Origin: AC-56 sp963702195 | GTDB taxonomy: Bacteria > Actinomycetota > Thermoleophilia > Solirubrobacterales > 70-9 | Reading direction: 5' to 3' | Assembly: GCA_963702195.1 (NCBI GenBank) | Contig: OY969725.1 | Coordinates: forward strand, 1,798,001 to 1,862,000 | DNA: 64,000 bases | Shown here: positions 42,276 through 49,889 of the stretch, one piece after another | How positions within the stretch are numbered: position 1 is the first letter of the stretch | Layout: every line of letters begins with the position of its first letter | The notes under the pieces: generated by a model | What the model was told of the DNA's origin: nothing | The model's input: the letters and a program-made list of their open reading frames with translations, nothing else | Databases searched by the model: none | Program-made: the position numbers and the translations under genes

Positions 42276-43820
42276 ATGGGCCCCGCGCGTGGTTTACGGT
42301 GCGAGGTGGGCAGGCGACCTCTCCGTCTTCTCTCGGTGGTCACCGCGGCGGCGTTATCGGCAGCCGCGGTGGTCGGCTGCGGAGGGTCCGGCGGGGCTGG
42401 CCAAACGAACGCTCACGAGCGCAGCACGACTGAGTCTCGCGGTGGGTCGACAGTCATGGGTGGTCAGAGCCGCCCGAACGTCGTCATCGTCCAAACGGAC
42501 GATCAGAACGCCACGCCGCTGGGGTTCATGAAGAACGTGCAGCGCTCATTGGCCGACCAAGGCGTGACCTTCACGAACTACATCACCACAACGCCGGAAT
42601 GCTGTCCGTCACGTGCCAGCCTCCTCACGGGGCAGTACTCCCACAACAACGACGTCTTCGGGGACGACCCGCCGCTTGGCGGCTTTGCCCGGCTCGACGG
42701 TTCGAAGACCCTGCCGGTCTGGCTGCAGAGGGCCGGGTATCGAACCGCGCACGTCGGCCGGTACCTGAACCACTACGACGCCCCGACGGCCAACCCCCAC
42801 CTGATCCCACCCGGCTGGGACGACTGGCAGACGCCGGTCTTCCACACTTCGTTTCAGATGTATGGCTACACCCTCAACCAAAACGGCACGCTCGTTCATT
42901 ACGGACATGCCCCGAGCGACTACGAGACGACGGTCCTGACCCGCAAGGCGGTCGCCTTCGTTCATCGCAACGCCGGTGGGCGAACACCCTTTTTCCTGAG
43001 CGTCGACACTGCGGCCCCTCACGAGGAAGGCGTGCTGGAAGGGAAGCATGCGCCGCGAAATCCACGCCCGGCTCCCCGCGACTATGGGAAGTTCGCAGGG
43101 CGCCCATTGCCGCGCCCGCCCTCGTTCAACGAGCCCAACATGGCTGATAAGCCGCCGTTCCTGAAGAAGCCGGCGCTCAACCGCGCCCATATCGCGGTCC
43201 TCGCCAACCTCTACCGCAGCCGCCTCGAGAGCCTGTTGGCGGTCGACCGCCTGGTCGGCCGACTCGTCGCGGCCCTGAGGCATGGCGGCCAGCTGGACAA
43301 CACGCTCTTCATCTTCACCTCCGACAACGGCTTCCTGCTCGGCCAGCACCGCCACCACGGCAAGGTGCTCCCGTATGAAGAGTCGATCAAGGTGCCGATG
43401 GTCATGCGCGGCCCGGGCATCCCGCCAGGCGTCACGCGTCGTCAAGTGGTCGGCAACATCGACATCGCGCCGACCGTAGTCGCCGCAACGGGCGCGCAGC
43501 CGAACCTGCGGATGGACGGCACCTCGCTGTTGCCGATCGCCCAGCACGCCAAACGGCTAACGCACCGCGACCTGCTGCTCGAACACCTGGTGACACCCAA
43601 GTACGTCGGCGTTCGGACTCCCCGCTACGCGTACTTCCGGGATCTCGGATACGGCGCCGACGGCCAGCGCACCTACACCGAGCTCTACAACCTCAGGCGA
43701 GATCCCTACGAGCTTCGAAACGTTGCTGGAATTCCCCGCTACTCCGCCATCCAGTCCCGTCTGCAGACCCGCTTGGCCGCCCTCCGCCATTGCGCCGGTG
43801 CAAGCTGCCGCGCCAATTGA
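42276..43820 (+). CDS. Lipoprotein sulfatase-family hydrolase
   Basis: 514 residues from ATG 42276. Signal peptide with lipobox VVGC (Cys at about residue 29), so exported and lipid-anchored by LspA. Sulfatase domain: metal-binding QTDDQN, formylglycine motif CCPSR with C109, DTAAPHEEG, FTSDNGFLLGQHRHHGKVLPYEES and NIDIAPTVVAATGA. The C-terminal YTELYNLRRDPYELRNVA resembles that of the sulfatase at 8459; the two are paralogues. A longer open frame from 42078 is rejected because it lacks a leader and crosses the inverted repeat. No formylglycine-generating enzyme gene is in the window. Confidence 0.9.
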   Translation: MGPARGLRCEVGRRPLRLLSVVTAAALSAAAVVGCGGSGGAGQTNAHERSTTESRGGSTVMGGQSRPNVVIVQTDDQNATPLGFMKNVQRSLADQGVTFTNYITTTPECCPSRASLLTGQYSHNNDVFGDDPPLGGFARLDGSKTLPVWLQRAGYRTAHVGRYLNHYDAPTANPHLIPPGWDDWQTPVFHTSFQMYGYTLNQNGTLVHYGHAPSDYETTVLTRKAVAFVHRNAGGRTPFFLSVDTAAPHEEGVLEGKHAPRNPRPAPRDYGKFAGRPLPRPPSFNEPNMADKPPFLKKPALNRAHIAVLANLYRSRLESLLAVDRLVGRLVAALRHGGQLDNTLFIFTSDNGFLLGQHRHHGKVLPYEESIKVPMVMRGPGIPPGVTRRQVVGNIDIAPTVVAATGAQPNLRMDGTSLLPIAQHAKRLTHRDLLLEHLVTPKYVGVRTPRYAYFRDLGYGADGQRTYTELYNLRRDPYELRNVAGIPRYSAIQSRLQTRLAALRHCAGASCRAN

Positions 43821-43835
43821 CCGCCGGGCGTCTCG

Positions 43836-43857
43836 AAGAACCGCACCGTGGGTGCGG
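43836..43857 (-). terminator. Intrinsic terminator at the end of the his operon
   Basis: Perfect stem CCGCACC-GTG-GGTGCGG (43841-43857). Read on the minus strand it is followed by TTCTTCGAG, and it lies 16 bases after the hisF stop. It also sits between convergent genes and may stop the sulfatase transcript, although the plus-strand side lacks a T run. Confidence 0.7.
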
Positions 43858-43872
43858 CAGAATCGCCGGGTT

Positions 43873-44634
43873 CTACGCCAGCCGTACCGGGATGCCCGCC
43901 TCGCGCAGGTGGTCCTTCGCCTGGCGGACCGTGTAGGTCCCATAGTGGAAGATCGACGCGCAGAGCACCGCGTCGGCTCCGCCCTCGAGGATCCCGTCCG
44001 AGAGGTGATCGAGCACGCCCGCACCTCCCGATGCGATCACCGGGACGGTCACGGCATCAGCCACGGCGCGGGTCAGCTCGAGGTCGTAGCCGTCGGCCGT
44101 GCCATCGCGGTCCATGCTCGTGAGCAGGATCTCCCCCGCTCCGCGCTCGGTCGCCTCGCGCGCCCAGGCGACCGCCTCGTGGCCCTCGGCCGGATGGCGG
44201 CCGCCATGGGTGTACACATCCCAGCGACCGTCCGCGCGCTTCGCGTCTATTGCCACCACCACGCACTGGGAGCCGAACACCTCCGCCAGCTCGCCGATCA
44301 GACCCGGACGCTCCAGGGCGGCTGAGTTGATCGAGACCTTGTCCGCGCCCGCGTCGAGCACGGCCTGGGCGTCGGCGGCCGAGCGGATGCCGCCGCCGAT
44401 CACGAATGGGATGAAGACGTTGTCGGCGGTGCGGCGGGCCAGTTCCGTGATCGTCTCGCGGCGCTCGTGTGAGGCGGTGATGTCGAGGAACACCACCTCG
44501 TCCGCGCCCTCGCTGTCGTAACGAGCGGCGAGCTCGACGGGATCGCCTGCGTCGCGCAGGCCGACGAAGTTCGTCCCCTTGACCACCCGCCCGGCATCGA
44601 CGTCCAGGCACGGGATCACGCGCTTCAGCGCCAT
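43873..44634 (-). CDS. hisF: Imidazole glycerol phosphate synthase, cyclase subunit
   Basis: 253 residues, complete (beta-alpha)8 barrel. It uses ammonia made by HisH to turn PRFAR into IGP and AICAR. Catalytic Asp11 in IPCLDVDAG, second catalytic Asp in VVAIDAKRADG; phosphate sites are VIGGGIRSAADA and IASGGAGVLDH. Last gene of the his operon, 11 bp after the small orf78, followed by a terminator. Confidence 0.97.
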   Translation of the reverse strand: MALKRVIPCLDVDAGRVVKGTNFVGLRDAGDPVELAARYDSEGADEVVFLDITASHERRETITELARRTADNVFIPFVIGGGIRSAADAQAVLDAGADKVSINSAALERPGLIGELAEVFGSQCVVVAIDAKRADGRWDVYTHGGRHPAEGHEAVAWAREATERGAGEILLTSMDRDGTADGYDLELTRAVADAVTVPVIASGGAGVLDHLSDGILEGGADAVLCASIFHYGTYTVRQAKDHLREAGIPVRLA

Positions 44635-44645
44635 GAGGGCTCCAC

Positions 44646-44882
44646 TTATCCCGTGACGGCCTTCTTGACCAGCGTCCGGAGCTCGTTCCGCTCGCCCTCG
44701 GTCAGGTTCGCGCGGCGGCCCTTGGACTTGCGCACGAGGTAGCCGATGTTCTCCCGCTCGTGGGGCTCGAGGTTGTCCCAGGCCCGCTTCCCGTGCCCGT
44801 AGACCATGCGGGCGGTCTCATACAGCGCGAGCCAGCGGACGTTCTTCGCGCGCGTGAGGAGCTTGGATGTGGTCCCGGCCAC
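44646..44882 (-). CDS. Small conserved-looking basic protein inside the his operon (orf78)
   Basis: 78 residues, function unknown. The sequence is helical and basic (about 17 Lys/Arg), with AKNVRWLALYETARMVYGHGKRAWDNLEPHERENIGYLVRKSKGRR as its main body. It has no membrane span, cysteine pair or signal peptide. Codon use matches the neighbours and it is placed tightly between hisA (10 bp) and hisF (11 bp), so it is almost certainly translated. It may be a nucleic-acid-binding or ribosome-associated protein rather than a histidine enzyme. The start is GTG. Confidence 0.8.
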   Translation of the reverse strand: MAGTTSKLLTRAKNVRWLALYETARMVYGHGKRAWDNLEPHERENIGYLVRKSKGRRANLTEGERNELRTLVKKAVTG

Positions 44883-44892
44883 TCAGAAGACG

Positions 44893-45627
44893 TTAGCCGC
44901 CGAGGGCGGCTTGGCCCTCGCCTACTGTGAACCGGCCCTCGTACAGTGCGCGGCCGACGATCACGCCCTCGAGGCTCTCGAGCGCCGTCCCCCGCAGCTC
45001 GCGCAGATCGTCGAGGGAGCCGACACCGCCCGAGTAGATCAGCGCCACGCCGGCGTCGGCTGCTGTGTGCGCGACCTCCTGGAGCTCGTGCATCCCCGGC
45101 CCGGCGAGCGTTCCGTCAACCTCCACGGGCGTGAACACGAAGCGGCGGACGCCCCGCGAGGCCAGGTCCGAGACGGACTCGGCCGGAGTGGCGTGCGTCT
45201 CCCGCTCCCATCCCTCCACGGCCACCTGCCCGCGGCGTGCGTCCACGCCGACCACGATCCGCTGGCCGTGGTCGGCCGCAAGTGCCTCGACCAGCTCCGG
45301 CTCGGCCAGGGCGGCGGTCCCGAGCACCACCCGATCGGCGCCCGCCTCCAGCGCTGCTGTCACCGCCTCCGCGTCGCGAAGGCCGCCGCCGACCTGCACC
45401 GGCACCGCTGCCTTCGCGGCGATGCGCCTCACGTGCTCGAGGTTTTCCGGCTGACCCGAACGCGCCCCGTCGAGATCCACGACGTGGAGGGCGCGCGCAC
45501 CCTGGTCGAGCCATCGGCGCGCGGCCTCCGCCGGGTCATCGTCGTACACGGTCTCCTGCGCGTAGTCGCCACGAGTTAGGCGAACCGCGTGCCCGTCGCG
45601 GATGTCGATCGCCGGATAGAGGATCAC
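44893..45627 (-). CDS. hisA: ProFAR isomerase
   Basis: 244 residues, TIM barrel. It isomerises ProFAR to PRFAR. Catalytic Asp8 in YPAIDIRDG, phosphate-binding VQVGGGLRD and IYSGGVGSLDDL. A second Asp in VVGVDARRGQVAVEGW marks HisA; dual PriA (TrpF-like) activity occurs in actinobacteria and cannot be excluded from sequence. GTG 45627 overlaps the hisH stop as GTGA; the longer upstream frame is non-homologous. Confidence 0.96.
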   Translation of the reverse strand: MILYPAIDIRDGHAVRLTRGDYAQETVYDDDPAEAARRWLDQGARALHVVDLDGARSGQPENLEHVRRIAAKAAVPVQVGGGLRDAEAVTAALEAGADRVVLGTAALAEPELVEALAADHGQRIVVGVDARRGQVAVEGWERETHATPAESVSDLASRGVRRFVFTPVEVDGTLAGPGMHELQEVAHTAADAGVALIYSGGVGSLDDLRELRGTALESLEGVIVGRALYEGRFTVGEGQAALGG

Positions 45628-46250
45628 GCCGGGACCGACGCGCAGATCTCGGCGAAGTTGGCCAGGACGCGCAGGCCGGCCGCGCTGGACTTCTCGGGAT
45701 GGAACTGCACCCCGTAGAGCGGCGGGCGCGCGACCGCGCACGCGAAGCGCTCCCCCCACTCGGCTGTTCCCAGCACATCGCCGTCGTCGTCGGGCCGCAC
45801 CGCGAACGAGTGCACGAAGTAGAAGGGCGTCCCCGACTCCAGGCCCGAGACGAGCTCCGATTCGCGCTCCCACCGAACCGGCTCCCAGCCCATGTGCGGG
45901 ACCTTCAGCCCCGGCGCCTCGAGCCCCGTCACCTCGCCCCGCAGCACGCCGATGCCGGCGGCGCCGCCGTGCTCGGTGGAGCTCTCGAACAGGAGCTGGA
46001 GGCCGAGGCAGATCCCAAGCACCGGGACACCGGCCCGCACCCGGTCGGCGACCAGAGTGTCGAGCCCGGCTTCCCTCACCCGGCTCATCGCGCGCGGAAA
46101 CGCCCCGACTCCAGGAAGGATCATCCCGTCGGCCTCGCGCGCTGCGACCGGGTCGCCAGTGATGAGGCCCTCCGCCCCGATCCGCTCGAGAGCCTTCTGG
46201 ACGGACCGCAGGTTCCCCATCCCGTAGTCGAGGACGGCGATTCGCGTCAG
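45624..46250 (-). CDS. hisH: Imidazole glycerol phosphate synthase, glutaminase subunit (probable CTG start)
   Basis: 208 residues if translation starts at CTG 46250. Class I glutamine amidotransferase: nucleophile C81 in GICLGLQLLF, with the His/Glu pair in VQFHPEKSS. The conserved first strand and oxyanion/ammonia-channel segment (RIAVLDYGMGNLRSV) lies upstream of the first ATG (46220) and is in frame only back to the hisB stop. In that stretch no ATG, GTG or TTG occurs, and CTG overlaps the hisB TGA as CTGA, mirroring the NTGA couplings elsewhere. Starting at ATG 46220 would delete the family's first beta strand. It supplies ammonia to HisF. Confidence 0.9.
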   Translation of the reverse strand: MTRIAVLDYGMGNLRSVQKALERIGAEGLITGDPVAAREADGMILPGVGAFPRAMSRVREAGLDTLVADRVRAGVPVLGICLGLQLLFESSTEHGGAAGIGVLRGEVTGLEAPGLKVPHMGWEPVRWERESELVSGLESGTPFYFVHSFAVRPDDDGDVLGTAEWGERFACAVARPPLYGVQFHPEKSSAAGLRVLANFAEICASVPA

Positions 46251-46834
46251 GTCAGCGTTCCCTTCGTGCTCGGCACGCCGGCCTCGTCAGGGTCGATCGA
46301 CACCGCGTCGCGAAGCGCGCGGGCGAATGCCTTGAAGCATGCCTCCACCATGTGGTGCGCGTTGGAGCCGTAGCGATTCCCCACGTGCAGGGTGAGCTTG
46401 GCGTTGGTGGCGACCGCGCGGAAGAACTCCTCGGTCAGCTCCGTGTCGAACCCGGCGATCGAGGTGAGCGGGAGCTCGGACTCGAACAGGCAGAGCGGGC
46501 GTCCGGAAACGTCCACGGCACAGACGCCGAGCGCTTCGTCCATGGGGATCGCCGCATACCCGAAGCGGCGGATTCCCGCTCGATCCCCGAGCGCCTCGTC
46601 CAGCGCCTGACCGAGCGCGATGCCCACGTCCTCGACCGTGTGGTGCGCGCCCGTCCCCAGGTCACCCTTCGCGCTCACCCGCAGGCCGAGCCGGCCGTGG
46701 CGGCCGACCGTCTCGAGCATGTGGTCGAAGAAGCCGACCCCGGTCGAGGCCTCGACCTCGCCGCCGTCGAGGTCGACGGCCAGCGAGATCTCGGTCTCGC
46801 GGGTCTTGCGGCTGATGTCAGCGGTTCGGGCCAT
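46247..46834 (-). CDS. hisB: Imidazoleglycerol-phosphate dehydratase
   Basis: 195 residues, monofunctional form. Mn-dependent dehydration of IGP. Metal motifs GVGFFDHMLETVGRHG (FFDHM) and DLGTGAHHTVEDVGIALGQAL (HHTVED) plus NAHHMVEACFKAFARAL near the end are intact. No fused histidinol phosphatase. Follows hisD after 36 bp and is coupled to hisH. Confidence 0.97.
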   Translation of the reverse strand: MARTADISRKTRETEISLAVDLDGGEVEASTGVGFFDHMLETVGRHGRLGLRVSAKGDLGTGAHHTVEDVGIALGQALDEALGDRAGIRRFGYAAIPMDEALGVCAVDVSGRPLCLFESELPLTSIAGFDTELTEEFFRAVATNAKLTLHVGNRYGSNAHHMVEACFKAFARALRDAVSIDPDEAGVPSTKGTLT

Positions 46835-46870
46835 TGCTCAAAGTCCCTGGAAATCGTGGATTGTCGCGGA

Positions 46871-48151
46871 TCACTCCGCGGCGCGAGCCGCGGCCGACTC
46901 CGCGTGCACGGGAAAGCCCTCGGCGCGGGCCAGCGCGTCGACGTATGGGGCGAGTGCCGCGGCGGCCGCGCTGGGCAGGCTGACGATCGAGCTGCGCCGC
47001 TGAAAGCTCCCCGGGCCGAGCGGCCCTCCGAAGCGAGCCGCGCCGCCCGTCGGCAGCACGTGGTTCGAGCCCGCGACGTAGTCGCCGAAGGCGGCCGCTC
47101 CTCCCCTGCCGAGGAACACGCATCCGGCGACGCGGCCCCTCGCGGCGAGCTCGTCCGCGCCCTCGAACATGAGCTCGAGGTGCTCCGGCGCGATCGCGTC
47201 GGCGAGCGTGAGCGTCGCCTCGATCCCGGTCGTCCCCACGAGGGCGAGCGGGGCCTGCTGCACGCTCGGGCGCTCGTCCGCCAGCTCGTTTACCACCCGC
47301 TCGAGGTGGTCGAGCAGCGCCACGTCCGGTGAGGCGACGACGAGGAAGCCGTCGGCGCTGTGCTCGGCCTGCGCGCACAGGTCGAGCGCGATCCACTCCG
47401 GCACCCCCGTCCCGTCCACGACGATCATCAGCTCGCTCGGCCCGGCGACGCCGTCGATGCCGACCGCGCCGGACACGAGGCGCTTTGCCTCGGCGACGTA
47501 GCGGTTGCCCGGCCCGGCGATCAGGTCGACGTGGTCGATGGTCTCCGTGCCGTAGGCGAGCGCCGCGATCGCCTGCGCGCCGCCGATCGCGTACACCTCC
47601 TCGACGCCCGCGGCGGCGCACGCGGCCAGCACCTGGGCGCTGGGGCGGCCCCGCGCCCCGGCCGGGCTGGCGACGGCCACTCGGCTCACGCCGGCCACGC
47701 GCGCGGGGATGCAGCACATGAGGACCGACGACGGGTACGCGGCCCTGCCTCCGGGGGCGTAGATCCCGGCCGCCGCCACCGCGTCGGCGCGAACCTCAAC
47801 CCGCTGCCCCTCCGGCAGATCGACCGTCGCCGGGCGATCGTGGGTCTCGAGCTCCGCGCGCGCCACCGCGGCGATGTTCCTGGCCGCGAGGCGCAGCGCC
47901 TCGCGAACGTCGGCGTCCAGCAGGCCGGGCGCCGCCGCGATCGCGTCCGGGTCCACGCGCCACGAGGTGGGCGCCTCCTCGCCGAGGCGCTCGGCAATCT
48001 GCCGGAGCGCCTCATCCCCCCGGTCGCGGACCGAGGCAACGATCTCCGCGACGGCTTCGGCAACCTCCTCCTGCGGCGAGGCGAGCTTCCGCAGCCGGGC
48101 GGCAAGCGTCGGCGCGTCGCTCCCGTCCCAGTCGACGCGCTCGATCTTCAC
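46871..48151 (-). CDS. hisD: Histidinol dehydrogenase
   Basis: 426 residues. NAD-dependent four-electron oxidation of histidinol to histidine, zinc enzyme. Conserved YAPGGRAAYPSSVLM (nucleotide site), IGGAQAIAALAYGTETI, KLIAGPGN-type DLIAGPGNRYVAEAKR, CAQAEHSADG (zinc ligands Gln, His) and a late His/Asp set (AGSNHVLPTGG). GTG 48151 overlaps the hisG stop as GTGA. Confidence 0.97.
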   Translation of the reverse strand: MKIERVDWDGSDAPTLAARLRKLASPQEEVAEAVAEIVASVRDRGDEALRQIAERLGEEAPTSWRVDPDAIAAAPGLLDADVREALRLAARNIAAVARAELETHDRPATVDLPEGQRVEVRADAVAAAGIYAPGGRAAYPSSVLMCCIPARVAGVSRVAVASPAGARGRPSAQVLAACAAAGVEEVYAIGGAQAIAALAYGTETIDHVDLIAGPGNRYVAEAKRLVSGAVGIDGVAGPSELMIVVDGTGVPEWIALDLCAQAEHSADGFLVVASPDVALLDHLERVVNELADERPSVQQAPLALVGTTGIEATLTLADAIAPEHLELMFEGADELAARGRVAGCVFLGRGGAAAFGDYVAGSNHVLPTGGAARFGGPLGPGSFQRRSSIVSLPSAAAAALAPYVDALARAEGFPVHAESAAARAAE

Positions 48152-48825
48152 CTCGTCGCCTCGCGCATCCTGTCGGCCAGCCGGTCCACCTCGTCGGCAC
48201 GAAGCTTGTGGGCGACCCGATTCGCGACGAGCCGTGCGGTGCAGGTGGTGATCTCCTCGCGCACCTCGAGCTCGTTCTCGGCCAGCGTCCGCCCGGTGTC
48301 CACGAGGTCCACGATCCCGTCAGCCAACCCCACGACGGGCGCGAGCTCCACCGAGCCCTTCACCTCGATCACCTCGGCTTGCCGGCCGGACTCCTGGAAC
48401 CAGCGCTCGGCGGCCCGCGGGTACTTCGTCGCGATCCGCATCGCCCCGAGGCGCCGCTCGGCCTCGTCGAGGGCATCGTCGCCCCGCCGCGCCGCGAGGA
48501 CCAACCGGCAGGTCCCGTAGCGAAGGTCGAGCAGCTCGTAGACGGCGCGGTCCCGCTGCTCGAGGAGGACGTCCTTGCCGGTGATGCCGAGGTCGGCGGC
48601 CCCTGCCTCGACGTAGGTCGGCACGTCGGATGGCCTCATCGTCACGAGCATCAAGTCGTCGATTTCGAAGACGAGCGACCGCGAGTCCGAGCGCAAGCTG
48701 CTCGTGTCGACCCCGATCCGGTCGAGCAGGTCCAGGCTGCCATCGAACAGCGCCCCGCGGGGGAGCGCCAGCTTCAGCCCTCCGTCGCCGCGGGCGCGGC
48801 TCGCAGAGACCTCGCCGAGCCTCAT
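48148..48825 (-). CDS. hisG: ATP phosphoribosyltransferase, short (HisG-S) catalytic subunit
   Basis: 225 residues. First committed step of histidine synthesis, ATP + PRPP. The chain has only the two periplasmic-binding-like catalytic domains (KLALPRGALFDGSLDLL, AADLGITGKDVLLE, YPRAAERWFQ, IVDLVDTGRTLAENEL with the PRPP loop) and lacks the C-terminal regulatory domain of the ~285-residue form. Short HisG needs HisZ for activity and histidine feedback, and hisZ is immediately upstream, coupled by ATGA. Most other actinobacteria use the long form. Confidence 0.94.
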   Translation of the reverse strand: MRLGEVSASRARGDGGLKLALPRGALFDGSLDLLDRIGVDTSSLRSDSRSLVFEIDDLMLVTMRPSDVPTYVEAGAADLGITGKDVLLEQRDRAVYELLDLRYGTCRLVLAARRGDDALDEAERRLGAMRIATKYPRAAERWFQESGRQAEVIEVKGSVELAPVVGLADGIVDLVDTGRTLAENELEVREEITTCTARLVANRVAHKLRADEVDRLADRMREATR

Positions 48826-49838
48826 GTCCGCTCCTCCCGCGCGCCCGAGGTCGCGAGCCGCTCCTCCTCGGCCTGGGCGATGTGCACGCGCTCCAAGTAC
48901 AGCGCGAACCCGACTGCCGGAAGGGGGCGCCCGAAGCGGCCCATCAGCTCGTCATACCGCCCACCGCCGCCGAGGACGTGGCCGAGCGCGGGGTCGTAGA
49001 CCTCGAGGATCGCGCCCGTGTAGTAGCCGAGGTCGCGGAGCAGGCCGAGGTCGAGGTTGATTCGAGGGCCGACCCCCCTTGCCTCTGCGGCCCGGAAGGT
49101 CGCGGAGAGGCGCTCGGTCGCGCGTTCTACGGCGGCGCCCCCGAGCTGGCGCGCCTCCTCGAGGACCTCGGAGCCGCCGCGCAGGTTGGGCAGGCGCAGC
49201 AGCGTCTCGCGCGCCTCGGGCCCGACGCCCAGCGCGTCGACCTCGTCCTCGAGTCCGACGAGATCGTGGGTCGCCAGGAGCTCGAGGATGCGCTCCCTCC
49301 GGTCCTCGGCCACCTCGAGCTCGGCCAGGAGCTGCCGGTAGAGATCCGCGTCGCCCAGCCCGATCATCGCCCTCGTCAGCCCGACCGCGTCGAGGGCGGC
49401 GCTCAGCACCTCGATGACCTCGGCGGTTCCGCCGGGCGCGTCCGCGCCCACCAGCTCAACACCCGCCTGCCCGAACTCGCGCATCTGCCCGCGCTGCGGG
49501 CGCACCGCCCGGTAGGCGTTCGCGAAGTAGGCGAGGCGGAACGGCGGCTCGGCGCCAGCGAGGTGGGTTGCCACCAGGCGCGCGATCGGGATCGTCATAT
49601 CGGTGCGCATCGCGAGGAGCTCGCCATCGGCGTCGAAGAACCGGTACGCGCTTGGCGCGCCGCGCTCGTCGCCGCGCGCGAGCACCTCGTCGTACTCGAT
49701 CGTGGGGGTCGCGACCTCGCCGTAGCCGAAGCGCTCGAACACGGCCGCGAGCGCGCCCTGCATGCGGCGCAGCTCCCGCATCTCGGCGGGCAGCACGTCC
49801 CTCGTGCCTGGGGGGATCCGGTGGATCATCGGCGCCAC
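48822..49838 (-). CDS. hisZ: ATP phosphoribosyltransferase regulatory subunit HisZ
   Basis: 338 residues. Paralogue of the histidyl-tRNA synthetase catalytic core without the anticodon-binding domain: PPGTRDVLPAEMRELRRM (motif 1 area), RTDMTIPIARLVATH, YFANAYRAVRPQRGQMREFGQAGVELVG (motif 2-like), and YYTGAILEVYDPALGHVLGGGGRYDELMGRFG near the C-terminus. It lacks residues needed for tRNA charging by analogy, forms a hetero-octamer with HisG-S and senses histidine. Start either GTG 49838 or ATG 49829; both have a plausible ribosome site. murA is 51 bp upstream. Confidence 0.9.
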   Translation of the reverse strand: MAPMIHRIPPGTRDVLPAEMRELRRMQGALAAVFERFGYGEVATPTIEYDEVLARGDERGAPSAYRFFDADGELLAMRTDMTIPIARLVATHLAGAEPPFRLAYFANAYRAVRPQRGQMREFGQAGVELVGADAPGGTAEVIEVLSAALDAVGLTRAMIGLGDADLYRQLLAELEVAEDRRERILELLATHDLVGLEDEVDALGVGPEARETLLRLPNLRGGSEVLEEARQLGGAAVERATERLSATFRAAEARGVGPRINLDLGLLRDLGYYTGAILEVYDPALGHVLGGGGRYDELMGRFGRPLPAVGFALYLERVHIAQAEEERLATSGAREERT

Positions 49839-49889
49839 CTTAGAGACTCCACCCGGGCGCCCGTGCGTGAATCGTGCCGGTGACGGCGC

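Noticed and set aside
45624..46220. hisH starting at ATG 46220
   Set aside because: It would remove the conserved first strand of the glutaminase fold; the frame is open and homologous upstream to the CTG.
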